A stretch of 64,000 nucleotides of DNA from DAIPKP01 sp964545875 (GCA_964545875.1 CAZJHH010000001.1:496001-560000), one strand, 5' to 3'. Numbered from the stretch's first letter, positions 1 to 8,919 are shown. A program made the numbers and translations. The notes: a model not told the origin generated them from the sequence alone.

Positions 1-744
1 TTTCCAGGGAAGCAGATGTCGGGTGAGGGTAAAAAAAAGCCCGTCCAGGAGCGAACCGAGGGCTCCCATGAGCAGAACTCCCACGATAACCACGTCGGTG
101 CGGGAAAGCTGTTCCGCATGATGAATCATGTACCCCATGCCCGAGGCCGCCGCGATGAGCTCCGCCCCGATGAGGGAACGCCAGCCGTATCCCAGCCCCA
201 GGCGTAATCCCACCAGCACCGAGGGGAGAGATCCGGGAAGAAGGATGTGGCGAAAGGTCTCCCAGGAGGAGAGCTTCAGGCTTGTGCCCACTTCCAGAAA
301 CTGTCTGCTCACCTGGGATATACCGCTGAGGGTGTTCAGAAAAATGGGAAAGAAGGATGCCAGGATAATGACCATAAGTTTGGAGGTTTCTCCGATGCCG
401 AACCAGAGAATCAGAAGGGGAAGAACGGCCAGAGGGGGAATGTGCCGCAGGGCTTCCAGGGAGGGAAGCACCAGGGAACGCAGCAAAGGAGATCTGCCGC
501 AGAGCGTTCCCAGGGGAAAGGCCATGGCAAAAGCGAGGCTGCATCCTCCGAGAACCCGGAAGAGACTTGTTCGTATATGCGAAAACAGTATGCCTCGGGA
601 GAGGAGATCCACCGCCGCAGCCCACACTCGGGAGGGGGAAGGGAGAATGAAGGCATTCCACCATCCTCGGGAACTCCCCCACCACCATATGCCGAAGATC
701 AGGGCGGGAAACAAAAGCCCGGAAAGGGATTTCTTTGCGAACAT
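1..744 (-). CDS. ABC transporter permease, SsuC/TauC type (partial)
   Basis: This is the inner-membrane permease of an ABC importer of the nitrate/sulfonate/taurine class. The frame is open for 248 codons from an ATG at 744 to the window edge, so the last few residues are missing. Several hydrophobic segments are visible. The cytoplasmic coupling region reads EVGTSLKLSSWETFRHILLP followed by GLRLGLGYGWRSLIGAEL, the EAA-type loop of this family. The last visible residues (TRHLLPWK) resemble the normal C-terminal tail, so little is lost. An AGGAG box lies about 8 bases before the ATG, and a good promoter lies upstream at 823-851. The ATPase and binding protein are presumably beyond the left edge. 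Substrate cannot be told from the permease alone. Confidence 0.85.
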   Translation of the reverse strand, partial: MFAKKSLSGLLFPALIFGIWWWGSSRGWWNAFILPSPSRVWAAAVDLLSRGILFSHIRTSLFRVLGGCSLAFAMAFPLGTLCGRSPLLRSLVLPSLEALRHIPPLAVLPLLILWFGIGETSKLMVIILASFFPIFLNTLSGISQVSRQFLEVGTSLKLSSWETFRHILLPGSLPSVLVGLRLGLGYGWRSLIGAELIAAASGMGYMIHHAEQLSRTDVVIVGVLLMGALGSLLDGLFFTLTRHLLPWK

Positions 745-1151
745 ACGTATCGCTCCTTCGACTCCGAAAGGTCATCGTCGTCAGAGATTGCGGAATTTCT
801 CACAAGGCCCCCGCAGTGCCACAGTATAGGTGAAGATGCCGAGAGGGTCAACGGCAAAAACCGGGCAAAAAGAGAGTTTTTTTGTTCAAAGAAATGAAAG
901 GGGGGCGGCAAAACCTTCCGCCGAAACGAAAAGGTCCGGGTACGGCTCCCCGGAGGCGGGCCTTTTGGCGCAGGAAGAAAGGAAAAGTACGCTATAATAG
1001 TCTTGAGAATCTTCTGTGATTATCCGGGGAGTATGTTTTTCAAAGCTCCGGTTCGGGAGAAATTTGTGTGCGGGCGTTCTTTTCCGTGGTGTAAGAGGTG
1101 TTTTTTCCCGGGAGACACCTGAAGCAGTCGGAGTGCAGGAGGTGGTGTGCC
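745..1151. other. Divergent intergenic region
   Basis: About 400 bases separate the minus-strand permease from the plus-strand ferritin-like gene. The permease promoter is at 823-851. A TATAAT hexamer at 993-998 could be the -10 of the ferritin-like gene, but no convincing -35 lies at the right distance. Nothing else was recognised. Confidence 0.4.
823..851 (-). promoter_or_regulatory. Sigma-70-type promoter for the SsuC-like permease
   Basis: Reading the minus strand, TTGACC (851-846) and TATACT (828-823) are separated by exactly 17 bases. This is close to consensus and about 80 bases upstream of the permease start. Confidence 0.6.
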
Positions 1152-1661
1152 ATGACCCAGGCAGCGGATATTGTGGATTTTGCCATGAGAATGGAGCAGG
1201 AAGCGGGTGATTTCTATGCCCGGTTCGCCCAGGAGGTGCGGCGGGAGAGTGTACGAGTTCTTCTCCTGTATCTGGCGGATTGGGAGCGGGGGCATTTCCG
1301 TTATCTCCAGGCCCACAGAAACGCTCTTCGCGAGAAGGGGCGTTGGGGAGAGAGTGTTTCTCCTCCTCTCGATGCCAAGGAGGGGAAAAATATTTTGGAA
1401 AAAGCCCGCGGAGGAGAAGGAATAGAGCTTCCCATCCAGGAGTGTGCCACGGATCTCGGAGTGCTTCGCATAGCTCTTTCCATGGAGAAGGATTTTGCCG
1501 CCTTTTACGAAAATGCGGCGGCAAAAATGGAAGATCCCGAGGCCGGGCGAATTCTTCAAGAGCTTGCCCGGTGGGAGCAGGGGCATATGGATATGATCCT
1601 GGAAGAGCTGGAATCCCTGCAGAAGGATTTCAAGGCTTCCATGGGGTTCGAGCCCTTTTAA
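1152..1661 (+). CDS. Ferritin-like / rubrerythrin-type di-iron protein
   Basis: A cytoplasmic protein of 169 residues made of two related halves. Each half carries a helix with a Glu-rich start (MEQEAGDFYARF and MEKDFAAFYENA) and a helix with an ExxH-type motif (WERGHFRYL and WEQGHMDMI). This is the ligand pattern of the four-helix di-iron ferritin-like fold. No rubredoxin-like CxxC domain is present, so it is not a full rubrerythrin. The role is probably oxidative-stress defence or iron handling, an inference from the family. The ATG at 1152 was chosen because GGAGG lies about 9 bases upstream and family homology begins there; an earlier in-frame ATG would add unrelated residues. A strong terminator follows. 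Confidence 0.8.
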   Translation: MTQAADIVDFAMRMEQEAGDFYARFAQEVRRESVRVLLLYLADWERGHFRYLQAHRNALREKGRWGESVSPPLDAKEGKNILEKARGGEGIELPIQECATDLGVLRIALSMEKDFAAFYENAAAKMEDPEAGRILQELARWEQGHMDMILEELESLQKDFKASMGFEPF

Positions 1662-1726
1662 GCCTCTTTAGGTGGAGGGAGCATAGCACGTTTCTTCCTG
1701 ATTTCCTCCTCGGCGCTTGTTCGAAA

Positions 1727-1778
1727 GGCTCCCCCGAAATCCTTTTCCCTTTGGAAAGGATCTCGGGGGAGTCTTTTT
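1727..1778 (+). terminator. Rho-independent terminator after the ferritin-like gene
   Basis: A stem of about 16 bp (CTCCCCCGA..ATCCTTT pairing with AAAGGAT..TCGGGGGAG) is followed by TCTTTTT. It also lies downstream of the minus-strand dipeptidase, so it may act in both directions, more weakly on the minus strand. Confidence 0.8.
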
Positions 1779-1838
1779 GCGTGCTTTCCTCGGAAAAGTT
1801 CTTTCGGGGCGGCGAAAGGCTTTGAGTCGATAGGGTTT

Positions 1839-2852
1839 TTAGCCCAGGGTTTCTTTAAGGAACCGGAGATAGTTCCCTCCGGCGATCTTTGCGAGATCTT
1901 CCTCGGAATAGCCTTTTTTCCGGAATGCTTCCAGGAGGGCGGGTACCTCACCGTGATGCTTGAGTCCGTCGTAGGAGTGAATGCTTCCGGAGAAGCCCAG
2001 GTCCGGAAGATGATCGCAGATATCGAAGCCGAAGCAGGGACAATCGATTCCCGCGATGGAGATGATGTGTTCCACGTGGCGAATCATATCCTCCGGGGTG
2101 ATCCGGCGTTTCTGATGATCTTCCGCAATGAAGGCGCTGCAGACGTTGAGTCCGATAATGCCTCCCCGATCTCCGAGAGCCCGGATCTGTTCGTCCGTGA
2201 GATTGCGCATGGAGGGGGCGAGGCTGCGGCAGTTCGAGTGAGAGGCCATGACGGGTTTCGTGGTGAGGTTCATCACGTCCCAGAATCCCGGATCGTTGAG
2301 ATGGCTCACGTCGATAAACATTCCCAGACGCTCCGCCTCGGCGAGCACTCCCACGCCGAAATCCGTAATGCCTCCGGGGGTGCCGCTGTCTTTGGGAGAG
2401 AAAAAACATCCGTCTCCCACGTAGTTTCTCCGGCTCCAGACGAGGCCTATTCCTCGAACTCCCAGGGCGTGGAAGATCCGTAGCAGATAGGGATCCTTCC
2501 CCAGGGGTTCCGCCCCTTCGAAGGAGAGAAGCATGCCGATCTTTCCCTCCTGGCGGGCCTTGAGAGCCTCCGCGGAGGAGGTGCAGAGAGATACGGAATC
2601 CTTCTCCTCTTCGATTTCCTGGAGAAGCACGCTGATCTGATCCAGAGTTCCCCGAAGAGCCAGCTCGGGAAGATAGATGTCGTTCAGAAAAAGAGAGGAT
2701 ACCACCAGAGAGATTCCTCCCTCCCGAAGGGAGGGGAGGTAGCGCTCGGCAAGGATCTTTCGCTCCCCCCGGACGTGGCGGTACCAGAGATCCGGGGCAA
2801 GGTCGAAATGGGCGTCCGCAATAAAGAGCTGCGGGTCATGCGAGTTTTTCAT
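1839..2852 (-). CDS. Membrane dipeptidase family (peptidase M19)
   Basis: A zinc dipeptidase of the renal dipeptidase family, 337 residues, near the usual bacterial length. Candidate metal ligands are all present: HFD at residues 15-17, the bridging Glu in SFEGAE (E112), His184 in DVSHL and His205 in ASHSNCR. A later FDICDH segment takes the place of the usual Asp-containing substrate motif. No signal peptide is visible, so the enzyme is probably cytoplasmic and cleaves imported dipeptides, including D-residue dipeptides as is common in the family. It is the last gene of a three-gene minus-strand unit, 46 bases after the LarE-like gene. GAGGTG precedes the ATG. Confidence 0.88.
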   Translation of the reverse strand: MKNSHDPQLFIADAHFDLAPDLWYRHVRGERKILAERYLPSLREGGISLVVSSLFLNDIYLPELALRGTLDQISVLLQEIEEEKDSVSLCTSSAEALKARQEGKIGMLLSFEGAEPLGKDPYLLRIFHALGVRGIGLVWSRRNYVGDGCFFSPKDSGTPGGITDFGVGVLAEAERLGMFIDVSHLNDPGFWDVMNLTTKPVMASHSNCRSLAPSMRNLTDEQIRALGDRGGIIGLNVCSAFIAEDHQKRRITPEDMIRHVEHIISIAGIDCPCFGFDICDHLPDLGFSGSIHSYDGLKHHGEVPALLEAFRKKGYSEEDLAKIAGGNYLRFLKETLG

Positions 2853-2898
2853 AGTAAAGAAAGCACCTCGTTCGTGTGAGATAAAAAATCCTAGAGCA

Positions 2899-3777
2899 TC
2901 AATTTTTCGGGTCTTTTCGGGGGAGTACGGAAAGGAAGCGTTCCATCTTTCCCCGGTGGTGCCCTTCGAGATCCAGGGCCACCACCCCGAAACCGAGAGC
3001 GAGCAGATCTGCCGTGAGCTTTTTGCGCTCTTCCAGGGCCCGGGGAAGATCGTCCTCGGGAAACTCCAGTATCCCCGCTCCGGGAGGAAAGAACCGGAGC
3101 CGCCCCCGGGAAAAGCCGTATTTTCGAAGAATTTCCTCCCCCCGCTGCACCAGAAGAAGATTCGTTTCTTCCAGGCTCACCCCCGGAGGAAACCGGGTGG
3201 CCAGGCATGGCCGGGGAGGGCGGTTCCAATGGGAAAAGCCTGCCTGCCTGAGGCATTCCCGGATGTCTTCTTTGGAAAGCCCCGCCTCCTCCAGGGGATG
3301 CCTTATACCGTCTTCCTCCGCCGCTTCCAGACCGGGGCGGTATTCCCTGCGGTCTTCCCCGTGCACGCCGTCCACCAGAGGCCCTTTCCGGTGCCGCTGA
3401 ATCCACGCGGCGGCACGGGCATGCATGGCCTTGCGGCAGAAGTAGCACCGCCTCGGCCCGTTCTGCCGGACCTCGGAAATTTCCAGGGTGGGCACCTCCA
3501 GGAGATGCCAGGAAAGGCCGAGTTTTGAAGCCGTTTCTCGGGCGATGCGGCGTTCCTCTTCCTCTACCAGGGGGCAGGTGAGGGTGAGAAGCTGTACTTT
3601 CGAGGAGGGAAGGGCTTCGGCTGCCGCCCAGGCAAGGCAGGCGCTGTCCACGCCTCCCGACAGGAGTACCGTGACGGTGCCCATTTGTTCGAGCAGTGAG
3701 CGGAGTTTCGAAAGAGGAGCGTTTCCGGAAAGGTTCTTTTCGGGAGCTTGTTGTTCCCCCACGTTTTCGAAGGTCAT
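2899..3777 (-). CDS. larE: ATP-dependent sulfur transferase, LarE family
   Basis: A PP-loop ATPase of 292 residues. SGGVDS at 40-45 is the ATP pyrophosphatase loop. LarE proteins adenylate a nicotinate-derived nucleotide and insert sulfur while building the nickel-pincer cofactor of lactate racemase. Three cysteines stand out: Cys111 and Cys114 (RRCYFC) and Cys191 (RPCLATRFP). This is the pattern described for LarE proteins that hold a [4Fe-4S] cluster rather than sacrificing one cysteine; assignment to that class is an inference. No larA, larB or larC is in the window. The ATG at 3777 lies 14 bases after the preceding stop; the ribosome site is weak, so translation may be coupled. A much longer upstream frame is an artefact. 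Confidence 0.82.
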   Translation of the reverse strand: MTFENVGEQQAPEKNLSGNAPLSKLRSLLEQMGTVTVLLSGGVDSACLAWAAAEALPSSKVQLLTLTCPLVEEEERRIARETASKLGLSWHLLEVPTLEISEVRQNGPRRCYFCRKAMHARAAAWIQRHRKGPLVDGVHGEDRREYRPGLEAAEEDGIRHPLEEAGLSKEDIRECLRQAGFSHWNRPPRPCLATRFPPGVSLEETNLLLVQRGEEILRKYGFSRGRLRFFPPGAGILEFPEDDLPRALEERKKLTADLLALGFGVVALDLEGHHRGKMERFLSVLPRKDPKN

Positions 3778-3791
3778 GAAGAAGAATCTTT

Positions 3792-5153
3792 CTAAGCCGT
3801 GAAGGGGAGGTAGAAGAGAATTTCCATGCCTCCGAAGAAATCCGGGAAAAATCCGCAGGATCGAAAGCCCATGGAGTGAAATTTTTCCGCAAAAAGACAG
3901 GTTTGGGGTTTTTCCAGAGGGAGCTTCAGGAGCACTCCGGGAATGCTGAGTTTTCGAAGGTGTTGGAGGGCCTGGGGGATTCTGAGGAAAAGATCCACTC
4001 CGAAGTGGAGCACCCGGATCTCTCCCCGCTGTTCCGAAGGAGATGCGGTGATGTGAAGAACGCTCCGGCCTGAAAGGGGCGTATCCGTTTGGGGCCGTGC
4101 GAAGACCGGGGCGAATCCGGCATTTTCGAGGAGCGGAGCCACCCGTTTCTGATCCTCCCAGCTTGCGAAAAACGGAGGAAACGTGGGTTTTTCGAAGATA
4201 TGACAGAGCAGATCTCCGGGTTTTCCCGGGCTGTGCCGGGTAAAGCCGAAGGCGTCGGGAATCCGGGCGCATCGCGCAAAGCCGTGGCTTGCGAAGAGTT
4301 TCAGGGTCTCCTCTTCTTCCGAGGGAAGCCTGGCGCTTACGCCGGAGCATTGCCGGGATGCCGCCCGATCCAGAAGCCATGCGATCATCTGCCCTCCCGC
4401 TTCGGAAAAGGAAAGGTTGTTGTGTACCCTCGGAGAAAGCATTTGGGGTGCTTGGGGAGTTTCTTCTTGAAAAAGCAATCCGGAGAATCCCAGGATCTCT
4501 TCGTTGCTGTTTCGGATGGTGCACGGAAAAAGTCGTTCCGAGACGAGAAGGTTCCGGAGCTTCTCCGGAGAGGTCCATGGAGCTTGATTCGATTCGGCCG
4601 GAGCCATTTCCTGCATAAAGGCGGCGGCCTTGTGGGTCTCTTCCGCAGCGAGGGAGCCCACCTGGAATACCCGAAGTTCCTCCGGAGGAAGGTGTCTGCC
4701 TTTCCGGGGAGCTTCGGAGGAGGCTTTTTCTTCAAGGGAAAAGAAGAGATGGTAGGTGTTTCCCTCGTCTCCCTGCTGATGGAACGAAACGAGATCCGCC
4801 ATTTTTCTCAGGAGAAAGAATCCGAGTTTCGAATCCATCTCCTCCAGTTCGGGAGAGAATTCGCCCTCGAGAGCTGTGGGAGAAAGTCCCTCCCGTCGGG
4901 GATCTGTAACGGTTATCCGCATTCCCAGGGGAGCCCGGCGGAAGGAAATTTCCAGAGGAGGCGCTCCGGCAGAGGATGTTTTTTCCCTGGAGAGCATAAC
5001 GAAGATTTCTTCCAGAGCGAGCTCCATGCGGAGACATCGTTCCCGGGATCCTCCGGAGTTTTCGAAAAACCATGTCCCCATCTTCAGAAGCGGGGGGAGA
5101 AACGCGGCATTCCTCGGTACGGTTACCGAAAGAGGTTCCTGAAAGGGGATCAT
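3792..5153 (-). CDS. Fused RsbW-like ATPase domain and acetyltransferase-like protein
   Basis: A 453-residue cytoplasmic protein. Residues about 1-150 resemble the histidine-kinase-like ATPase of anti-sigma factors: ELALEEIF corresponds to the N box and KLGFFLLRKMAD to the G2 region. The N-box asparagine and the DxGxP box look degenerate, so ATP binding is uncertain. The middle segment contains an N-acetyltransferase-like stretch (HNNLSFSEAGGQMIAWLLDR, then FASHGFARCARIPDAF). The C-terminal third may be a second, weaker copy of that fold. It probably regulates something by protein binding. AGGAG lies about 8 bases before the ATG. It is the first gene of the unit containing larE and the M19 dipeptidase. 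Confidence 0.6.
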   Translation of the reverse strand: MIPFQEPLSVTVPRNAAFLPPLLKMGTWFFENSGGSRERCLRMELALEEIFVMLSREKTSSAGAPPLEISFRRAPLGMRITVTDPRREGLSPTALEGEFSPELEEMDSKLGFFLLRKMADLVSFHQQGDEGNTYHLFFSLEEKASSEAPRKGRHLPPEELRVFQVGSLAAEETHKAAAFMQEMAPAESNQAPWTSPEKLRNLLVSERLFPCTIRNSNEEILGFSGLLFQEETPQAPQMLSPRVHNNLSFSEAGGQMIAWLLDRAASRQCSGVSARLPSEEEETLKLFASHGFARCARIPDAFGFTRHSPGKPGDLLCHIFEKPTFPPFFASWEDQKRVAPLLENAGFAPVFARPQTDTPLSGRSVLHITASPSEQRGEIRVLHFGVDLFLRIPQALQHLRKLSIPGVLLKLPLEKPQTCLFAEKFHSMGFRSCGFFPDFFGGMEILFYLPFTA

Positions 5154-5226
5154 GTGTAAACGCTCCTTTCCCGAAGGGGGTTTTCAGATTCGATGAAAAA
5201 TCCTTGAAACGTCGTCCCTGCGCCTT

Positions 5227-5733
5227 TTAGAAGGCGTTTCGGAAAACCCTCGAAGGATCGTAGCGTTGAGACGGCTTCTTTTCCTCTTCCGAATATCCCA
5301 GAGCGATGAGGGCGAAGGGAACCAGGTTTTCCGGGATGTTCAAAAGTTGCCGCATTCCCGCCTTGAGTCCCTCGTGGGGGTGGAGGCCCATCCAGCAGCT
5401 TCCCAGTTCCTGGTGGGTTGCCTCGACGAGAACGTTCTCTACCGCGGCGGCGCAATCCTGCTCCCAGAACATCTCCGCCTTCAGATTGTCCCTGGTGCCG
5501 CAGACGAGAAAGGCCAGGGGGGCGGTGAGAAGCATTTTGGAGTAGGGGTGGAAACCGGGAATGGCATCCAGGATTTTGCGATCGTCTATCACCACCACGG
5601 CCCAGGGCTGCTGGTTGTGGGCGCTGGGGGCCGCCATGGCGGCCCGAAGAAGAATTTCTATTTTCTCCTCTTCCACGGGGCGGGGAAGGTATTTCCGGAT
5701 ACTTCGCCGCAGAAAAACCGGGCTTATATTCAT
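5227..5733 (-). CDS. Nitroreductase family protein
   Basis: An FMN-dependent oxidoreductase-like protein of 168 residues. The N-terminus RRSIRKYLPRPV and the motif AAMAAPSAHNQQPW are the FMN-binding signatures of the family. ALGYSEEEKKP near the C-terminus is also typical. The physiological substrate is unknown for such short members. The ATG at 5733 was chosen because GAGGAGG lies about 10 bases upstream; another in-frame ATG abuts the ribosome site. A terminator upstream (5791-5828) suggests separate transcription from the peptide importer. Confidence 0.85.
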   Translation of the reverse strand: MNISPVFLRRSIRKYLPRPVEEEKIEILLRAAMAAPSAHNQQPWAVVVIDDRKILDAIPGFHPYSKMLLTAPLAFLVCGTRDNLKAEMFWEQDCAAAVENVLVEATHQELGSCWMGLHPHEGLKAGMRQLLNIPENLVPFALIALGYSEEEKKPSQRYDPSRVFRNAF

Positions 5734-5790
5734 AAGGCACATCCTCCTCTTTTTACAATGTGTGAGCTTTTTTGCGGGAAAATGCTCCCC

Positions 5791-5828
5791 AAAAAGCCCT
5801 TTCCGCAATTGTATCAGGAAAAGGGCTT
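5791..5828 (-). terminator. Rho-independent terminator of the first peptide importer operon
   Basis: On the minus strand AAGCCCTTTTCC pairs with GGAAAGGGCTT (one bulge) across a 12-base loop and is followed by TTTTT. It lies just after the fused ATPase gene and before the nitroreductase start. Confidence 0.75.
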
Positions 5829-5870
5829 AAGGGGAGGGGCGTTTTTTTCGGAAATTCTTGGAGAAATTTT

Positions 5871-7880
5871 TTATGGAGCCTCTCTCCAACAGGCTACCAA
5901 GTGATTTTTTCCCACTTCCACGAGGGGAGGTTTCTTGTAATGACACTGTTCTCCTTGTTTACGATGGCAGCGGTTCGCAAAGGGGCAGCCTTCGGGAGTA
6001 TTGACGGGAGAGGGAACGTCTCCTTCCAAAATAATGCGCTCCTTTTTGTGTGGTCCCACTTCGGGAACCGCCGAAAACAGGGCTTCCGTATAGGGATGCT
6101 TCCAGTTTTCAAACAGCTCGTCCGTGGCCGCCATTTCCATCATGTGGCCCAGATACATCACTGCTACACGATCCGAGATGTGCCGCACCACGGAAAGGTC
6201 GTGAGCCACGAAGAGATAGGAGAATCCTTTCTTTCGCTGAAGTTCCTGAAGCAGATTGATCACCTGAGCCTGGATGGAGACATCCAGGGCCGAAACCGGC
6301 TCATCGCAGATGATAAGTTCCGGCTCCATTACCAGGGCCCGGGCGATGCCCAGTCTCTGGCGCTGTCCTCCCGAAAATTGATGGGCGTAACGGTTCAGAA
6401 ATTCCGGTCCCAGCCCCGCATCTTCGAGAGCCTGCCTTACCGCATCTTCCCGCTCCGGGAGAGTTCCTATGCGGTGAATCTCCAGTCCCTCCGCCACGAT
6501 TTCCCGGGCGGTCATACGGGGGTTGAGAGAGCTGTAGGAATCCTGAAAGATCATCTGAATTTTACGGGAAAGCTGCCGCCGTTCTCCTTTGCCCATACTC
6601 TCCAGGTTCCGACCCTCGAAAAAAATGCTTCCTTCGGTGGGTTTTTCCAGTCCTGCGATCATCTTGGCAGTGGTGGTCTTGCCGCACCCGGATTCTCCCA
6701 CGATTCCCAGGGTTTCTCCCCGCCTCAGGGAAAAGGAGATGTCTTCCACCGCCTTCAGAAGGATGGGCTTTCTCCAGGAGGAGCGCAGAGGGAAATGTTT
6801 TTTGATATGCCGGGCCTCCAGCAATATTTCTCCGGTGGTTTTCGGAAAGGAGATTCGAGACGTATCGGGAGAACGAAAGGCCTGGGAGAAATCCACTTCC
6901 GGAGATGTTTCGTAAAGCCAGCACGCCACGTCGTGTTCCGGCGAGGGGCTGAAAAACGGAGGCTCTTCGGAAGTGCATTGCTGCATGGCAAAGGGGCATC
7001 GGGGATGAAAACGACATCCCCGGGGCATGGCAAAGGGGGAGGGAACCATGCCCGGTATGGTGGCGAGATGTTGTCTTTTTTCATGGGGTTCCCGGAGCCT
7101 CGGCATGCTTTCCAGAAGCCCCACCGTGTAGGGATGAAGGGGTTTCTCGAAAAGAGCGCCGGTTCTTCCTTTTTCCACGATTTTTCCCGCATACATTACC
7201 ACGATACACTGGGCCATATCGGAAACCACGCCGAGATCGTGGCTGATAAGAATAACTCCCATGCGGAGCTTTTTTTGCAAATCTCCGAGAAGCTCCAGAA
7301 TCTGGGCCTGGATGGTAACGTCCAGCGCCGTGGTGGGTTCGTCCGCAATAAGAAGCTCCGGATTGCAGGCAAGGCCCATGGCTATCATCACCCGCTGTCG
7401 CATGCCTCCCGACATTTGATGGGGATAATGGGAAAGCCGCCGCTCCGGATCGGGAATGCCCACCAGCTGCAGTACTTCTATCATGCGTTTATGCCGTTCC
7501 CCCTTTGCGGCCTTGGAGTGAATCTTGAGGGTTTCCTCAAGCTGGTAGCCTATGGTAAGAACCGGATTCAGGGAGGTCATGGGATCCTGGAAAATCATGG
7601 CCATTTTACGGCCCCGCCAGGAGCGCACGGTGGATTCTCTCAGAGGAACCAGGTCTTTTCCCCGAAAAAGTATCTTTCCCCCCGCTATCTGTCCCGCGGG
7701 TTCCATGAGGAGCCGCATTACCGAAAGAGCGGTCACGGATTTACCGCATCCTGATTCTCCCACGATCCCAAGCATTTCCCCGGGGCGTAAATCGCAGGAA
7801 ATTCCGTCCACCGCATGCACCATGCCGTCTTTCGTGAAAAATCGGACTTTCAAATCGTGGATTTGCAGTAATGTATTCAT
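5871..7880 (-). CDS. Peptide ABC transporter ATPase, fused DppD-DppF
   Basis: A double ATPase of 669 residues that powers a family 5 peptide importer. The N-terminal half is DppD-like, with Walker A GESGCGKSVT, signature MSGGMRQR and Walker B ELLIADEPTTALD. The C-terminal half is DppF-like, with GESGCGKTTT, FSGGQRQR and ELIICDEPVSALD. Each half ends with the oligopeptide-transporter C-terminal region containing clustered Cys (for example GCRFHPRCPF and GCPFANRCH), which in related ATPases can hold an Fe-S cluster. The second importer in this window keeps these proteins separate, so this fusion is notable. It is last in the operon, 7 bases after the dppC-like stop. Confidence 0.92.
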   Translation of the reverse strand: MNTLLQIHDLKVRFFTKDGMVHAVDGISCDLRPGEMLGIVGESGCGKSVTALSVMRLLMEPAGQIAGGKILFRGKDLVPLRESTVRSWRGRKMAMIFQDPMTSLNPVLTIGYQLEETLKIHSKAAKGERHKRMIEVLQLVGIPDPERRLSHYPHQMSGGMRQRVMIAMGLACNPELLIADEPTTALDVTIQAQILELLGDLQKKLRMGVILISHDLGVVSDMAQCIVVMYAGKIVEKGRTGALFEKPLHPYTVGLLESMPRLREPHEKRQHLATIPGMVPSPFAMPRGCRFHPRCPFAMQQCTSEEPPFFSPSPEHDVACWLYETSPEVDFSQAFRSPDTSRISFPKTTGEILLEARHIKKHFPLRSSWRKPILLKAVEDISFSLRRGETLGIVGESGCGKTTTAKMIAGLEKPTEGSIFFEGRNLESMGKGERRQLSRKIQMIFQDSYSSLNPRMTAREIVAEGLEIHRIGTLPEREDAVRQALEDAGLGPEFLNRYAHQFSGGQRQRLGIARALVMEPELIICDEPVSALDVSIQAQVINLLQELQRKKGFSYLFVAHDLSVVRHISDRVAVMYLGHMMEMAATDELFENWKHPYTEALFSAVPEVGPHKKERIILEGDVPSPVNTPEGCPFANRCHRKQGEQCHYKKPPLVEVGKNHLVACWREAP

Positions 7881-7887
7881 GGTTTTT

Positions 7888-8907
7888 TCAATCCTTCATG
7901 CGAACATCCAGGGCATCCCGCAGGCCGTCTCCCAACAGGTTGAAGCCGATTACCGAGAGCGTTATGGCCAGGCCGGGAAAGATGACTGCCCAGGGGGATA
8001 CGAGAAGCAGGGTTCGGCCATCCGCGAGCATGGCTCCCCATTCGGGGGTGGGAGGCTGAGCTCCCAGTCCGAGAAAGCCCAGGGCTGCGGCGGAAAGTAT
8101 GGCGGAGGCAAACTGAAGAGACGTCTGCACGATCAGGGGTGAAAGGCTGTTGCGCAGAATGTGCCGGGTAACGATGTGGAGATCGCTTCCCCCGAGAACC
8201 CGGGAGGCCTGAACGTATTCGCTTTCTTTGAGGGTGAGCACGGATCCCCGGGTTATTCGGGTAAAGCCGGGAATGGAGACGATGCCTATGGCGATCATGG
8301 CGTTGGTGAGGCTCGGGCCGAGTATGGCCACGATCAGGATGGACAGGAGAACGTAGGGGATGGAGAGAAGAATGTCCATGCCTCTCATGATGATTTCGTC
8401 GAGTATGCCTCCGTAAAATCCCGAGATGAGCCCCAGGCCGACGCCGAAAAAGAAACTGATCCCCACGGAAACGAACCCGATGATTAACGAAAGCCGGGCG
8501 CCGTGGATCACCCGGCTGAAGAGATCCCTTCCCAGATCGTCGGTGCCGAAAAGATAGCGATATTGCGGTACCCGGAGGGCATCTTCGTCGCCTTCCTCTT
8601 CACCGAAGGAGATGCTGAAGGTGCCGAATTTCCCCATGCCTTCCTCCGGCCCCGGAAGGGGCGGCGTTCGGGAAAGGCCGGAGCTTTCCTGCACGGAGCC
8701 CGGAGAAACCGCGCCGGACCACCAGAAAGGAGGAAAATCGTGTTCCTTGAGCTCTCCCTTCACGGGGTCGTGCCGGGTGATAAGGGGAGCGAAAAGCCCG
8801 AGAAAAATCAAAAGAGATATGATGAAGAATCCCATGAGGGCGTTGCGGTTTCTTTTGAAACGCCTCCAGGCATCACCCCAGAGAGCTCCTTTTTCTGAAG
8901 AATTCAT
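7888..8907 (-). CDS. dppC: Peptide ABC transporter permease, DppC type
   Basis: An inner-membrane permease of 339 residues. The N-terminal segment RRFKRNRNALMGFFIISLLIFLGLF is the usual DppC cytoplasmic tail and first membrane helix. A periplasmic stretch of about 60 residues carries no clear motif. FGTDDLGRDLFSRVIHGARLSL begins the conserved core, and the EAA loop reads QASRVLGGSDLHIVTRHILRN. The C-terminus DGLRDALDVRMKD is characteristic. It forms a heterodimer with the DppB-type permease, 12 bases upstream. The periplasmic insert is longer than in the second importer's DppC (303 residues). Confidence 0.92.
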   Translation of the reverse strand: MNSSEKGALWGDAWRRFKRNRNALMGFFIISLLIFLGLFAPLITRHDPVKGELKEHDFPPFWWSGAVSPGSVQESSGLSRTPPLPGPEEGMGKFGTFSISFGEEEGDEDALRVPQYRYLFGTDDLGRDLFSRVIHGARLSLIIGFVSVGISFFFGVGLGLISGFYGGILDEIIMRGMDILLSIPYVLLSILIVAILGPSLTNAMIAIGIVSIPGFTRITRGSVLTLKESEYVQASRVLGGSDLHIVTRHILRNSLSPLIVQTSLQFASAILSAAALGFLGLGAQPPTPEWGAMLADGRTLLLVSPWAVIFPGLAITLSVIGFNLLGDGLRDALDVRMKD

Positions 8908-8919
8908 GCCGTCTTCTCC

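Noticed and set aside
128..897. Open frames on the plus strand at the left edge
   Set aside because: The minus strand holds a clear SsuC-like permease over the same bases.
5772..7754. A 660-codon open frame on the plus strand
   Set aside because: It lies antisense to the fused DppD-DppF gene, has no family features, and is explained by third-position GC bias.
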